Shown here one piece after another: positions 63,509 through 64,000 of a stretch of DNA of 64,000 nt (positions are counted from its first letter, which is position 1; each line of letters begins with the position of its first letter). The DNA comes from Chryseobacterium formosense. GTDB lineage: Bacteria; Bacteroidota; Bacteroidia; Flavobacteriales; Weeksellaceae. The stretch covers positions 248,001 to 312,000 of the forward strand of contig NZ_FPAP01000003.1 in the NCBI RefSeq assembly GCF_900116415.1. The letters are read 5' to 3'. The translations under genes and the position numbers were made by a program. The notes below the pieces were generated by a model that searched no databases, was not told where the DNA came from, and saw only the letters and a list, made by a program, of their open reading frames with translations.

Positions 63509-64000
63509 TTAAGGTATTTGCAGCTTAAAAGGTCCTTCAAAATACGTCTGATAAGAATCGATTAACTTCCCTTTCATGTCATAAACTCCAATCGTAATAT
63601 TTTGTTTAGACAAATTCATTTCCGATTCTGGGAAACTGATATTGATCGTTCCTTTTGAGATTTTATCCCGATCAACGGTGATTTTGCTTACTGTACTGTA
63701 ATTTATTTCTGCATGAGCAGGTTCAATCACTTTTATCGTCACTATTTTTTTCTCATTGGTTTTATTTAAAAAAGTATAGTTATACGTATTCGTAATTTTT
63801 CCCTCTCTTACGAAGAACGTACTTCCTGCCGGTTTGATGAATTTTGCTTCCATCTCGCCACGGCTGTAGAGCAGAAATCCTAAAAACCCTACTAATAAAA
63901 ACAAAATCACAGCAAAACCTTTCATCTTTCCGGTAAATTTATATGGAGCTCCGGTTTCAATTTCTTTTTCGGAGGCATAACGGATTAAGCCTTTCGGAAG
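63509..64000 (-). CDS. ccoG: Cytochrome c oxidase accessory protein CcoG, C-terminal part (runs off the window)
   Basis: The frame stays open to base 64000. It reads LPKGLIRYASEKEIETGAPY, a CcoG/FixG hallmark that follows the ferredoxin-like clusters, then one membrane helix (GFAVILFLLVGFLGFLLYS) and the Ig-like FixG C-terminal domain (TYNYTFLNKTNEKKIVTIKV ... FEGPFKLQIP). An internal ATG at 63925 is not the true start. The family is needed for copper reduction during assembly of cbb3 oxidase, so a cco operon is expected to the right of the window. Confidence 0.88.
   Translation of the reverse strand, partial: LPKGLIRYASEKEIETGAPYKFTGKMKGFAVILFLLVGFLGFLLYSRGEMEAKFIKPAGSTFFVREGKITNTYNYTFLNKTNEKKIVTIKVIEPAHAEINYSTVSKITVDRDKISKGTINISFPESEMNLSKQNITIGVYDMKGKLIDSYQTYFEGPFKLQIP

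Overview
The window is AT-rich DNA from a member of the Bacteroidota, most likely class Flavobacteriia and close to Chryseobacterium (inference). The supporting signs are a type IX secretion sorting domain, a GLPGLI-family protein, a GH97 glucosidase, a type II-C Cas9 locus, many secreted proteins whose signal peptide ends in Ala-Gln, and repeated promoter boxes of the form TAnnTTTG (the Bacteroidota -7 element) in place of sigma70-type boxes. No rRNA or tRNA gene was recognised.

Layout. 1-5.5 kb: a truncated WG-repeat protein, a YqhD-type aldehyde reductase, two related small lipoproteins, an SGNH hydrolase and a DEAD-box helicase. 5.6-9.2 kb: an ABC1/UbiB-type kinase, an unknown membrane protein and prephenate dehydratase. 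9.3-16.3 kb: a leftward nucleotide cluster, purM-purN-purH-purD-guaA, with unusually repeat-rich intergenic gaps and a separate promoter/small ORF/terminator unit ahead of purM. 16.3-28 kb: an FMN reductase, pirin, a SnoaL-like protein, an SBF-type transporter, GH97 glucosidase, metG, a GHL10 lipoprotein and typA. 28.3-39.3 kb: a secreted MG2/plug-like protein and then a complete type II-C CRISPR-Cas locus: 42 repeats with 41 spacers, cas2, cas1, cas9 and a tracrRNA. 39.4-52.5 kb: a giant T9SS surface protein, tex, an RDD protein, an M28 peptidase, a three-gene operon of secreted proteins including two tandem paralogues, and a 58-residue histone-H1-like protein. 52.7-64 kb: a MocR-type regulator divergent from a GNAT-like gene, an AraC regulator, a non-coding stretch with a large palindrome and a candidate small RNA, a four-gene chaperone/usher-like surface-fibre operon, an ArsR-SRPBCC-DoxX-YdeI operon, and the end of ccoG.

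Two systems deserve most attention. In the CRISPR locus, every repeat contains a good match to the flavobacterial promoter (GTTG, 21 nt, TATCTTTG) pointing into the next spacer. This suggests that each spacer has its own promoter, as described for Neisseria type II-C but built with a Bacteroidota promoter. The tracrRNA sits beside cas9 with a TAGATTTG box just upstream and a perfect 15-nt anti-repeat. The second system is the operon at 56369-61579. It encodes a small secreted subunit, a PapD-like chaperone, a two-domain secreted protein whose C-terminal half resembles the small subunit, and a large outer-membrane-barrel protein. It looks like a chaperone-usher pathway in a phylum where such pathways are uncommon. 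It is preceded by a 38-bp perfect palindrome and a promoter-to-terminator unit with no ORF.

The intergenic gaps between about 5.5 and 22.2 kb also hold at least six families of short inverted-repeat elements. One pair shows compensatory base changes in its hairpin.
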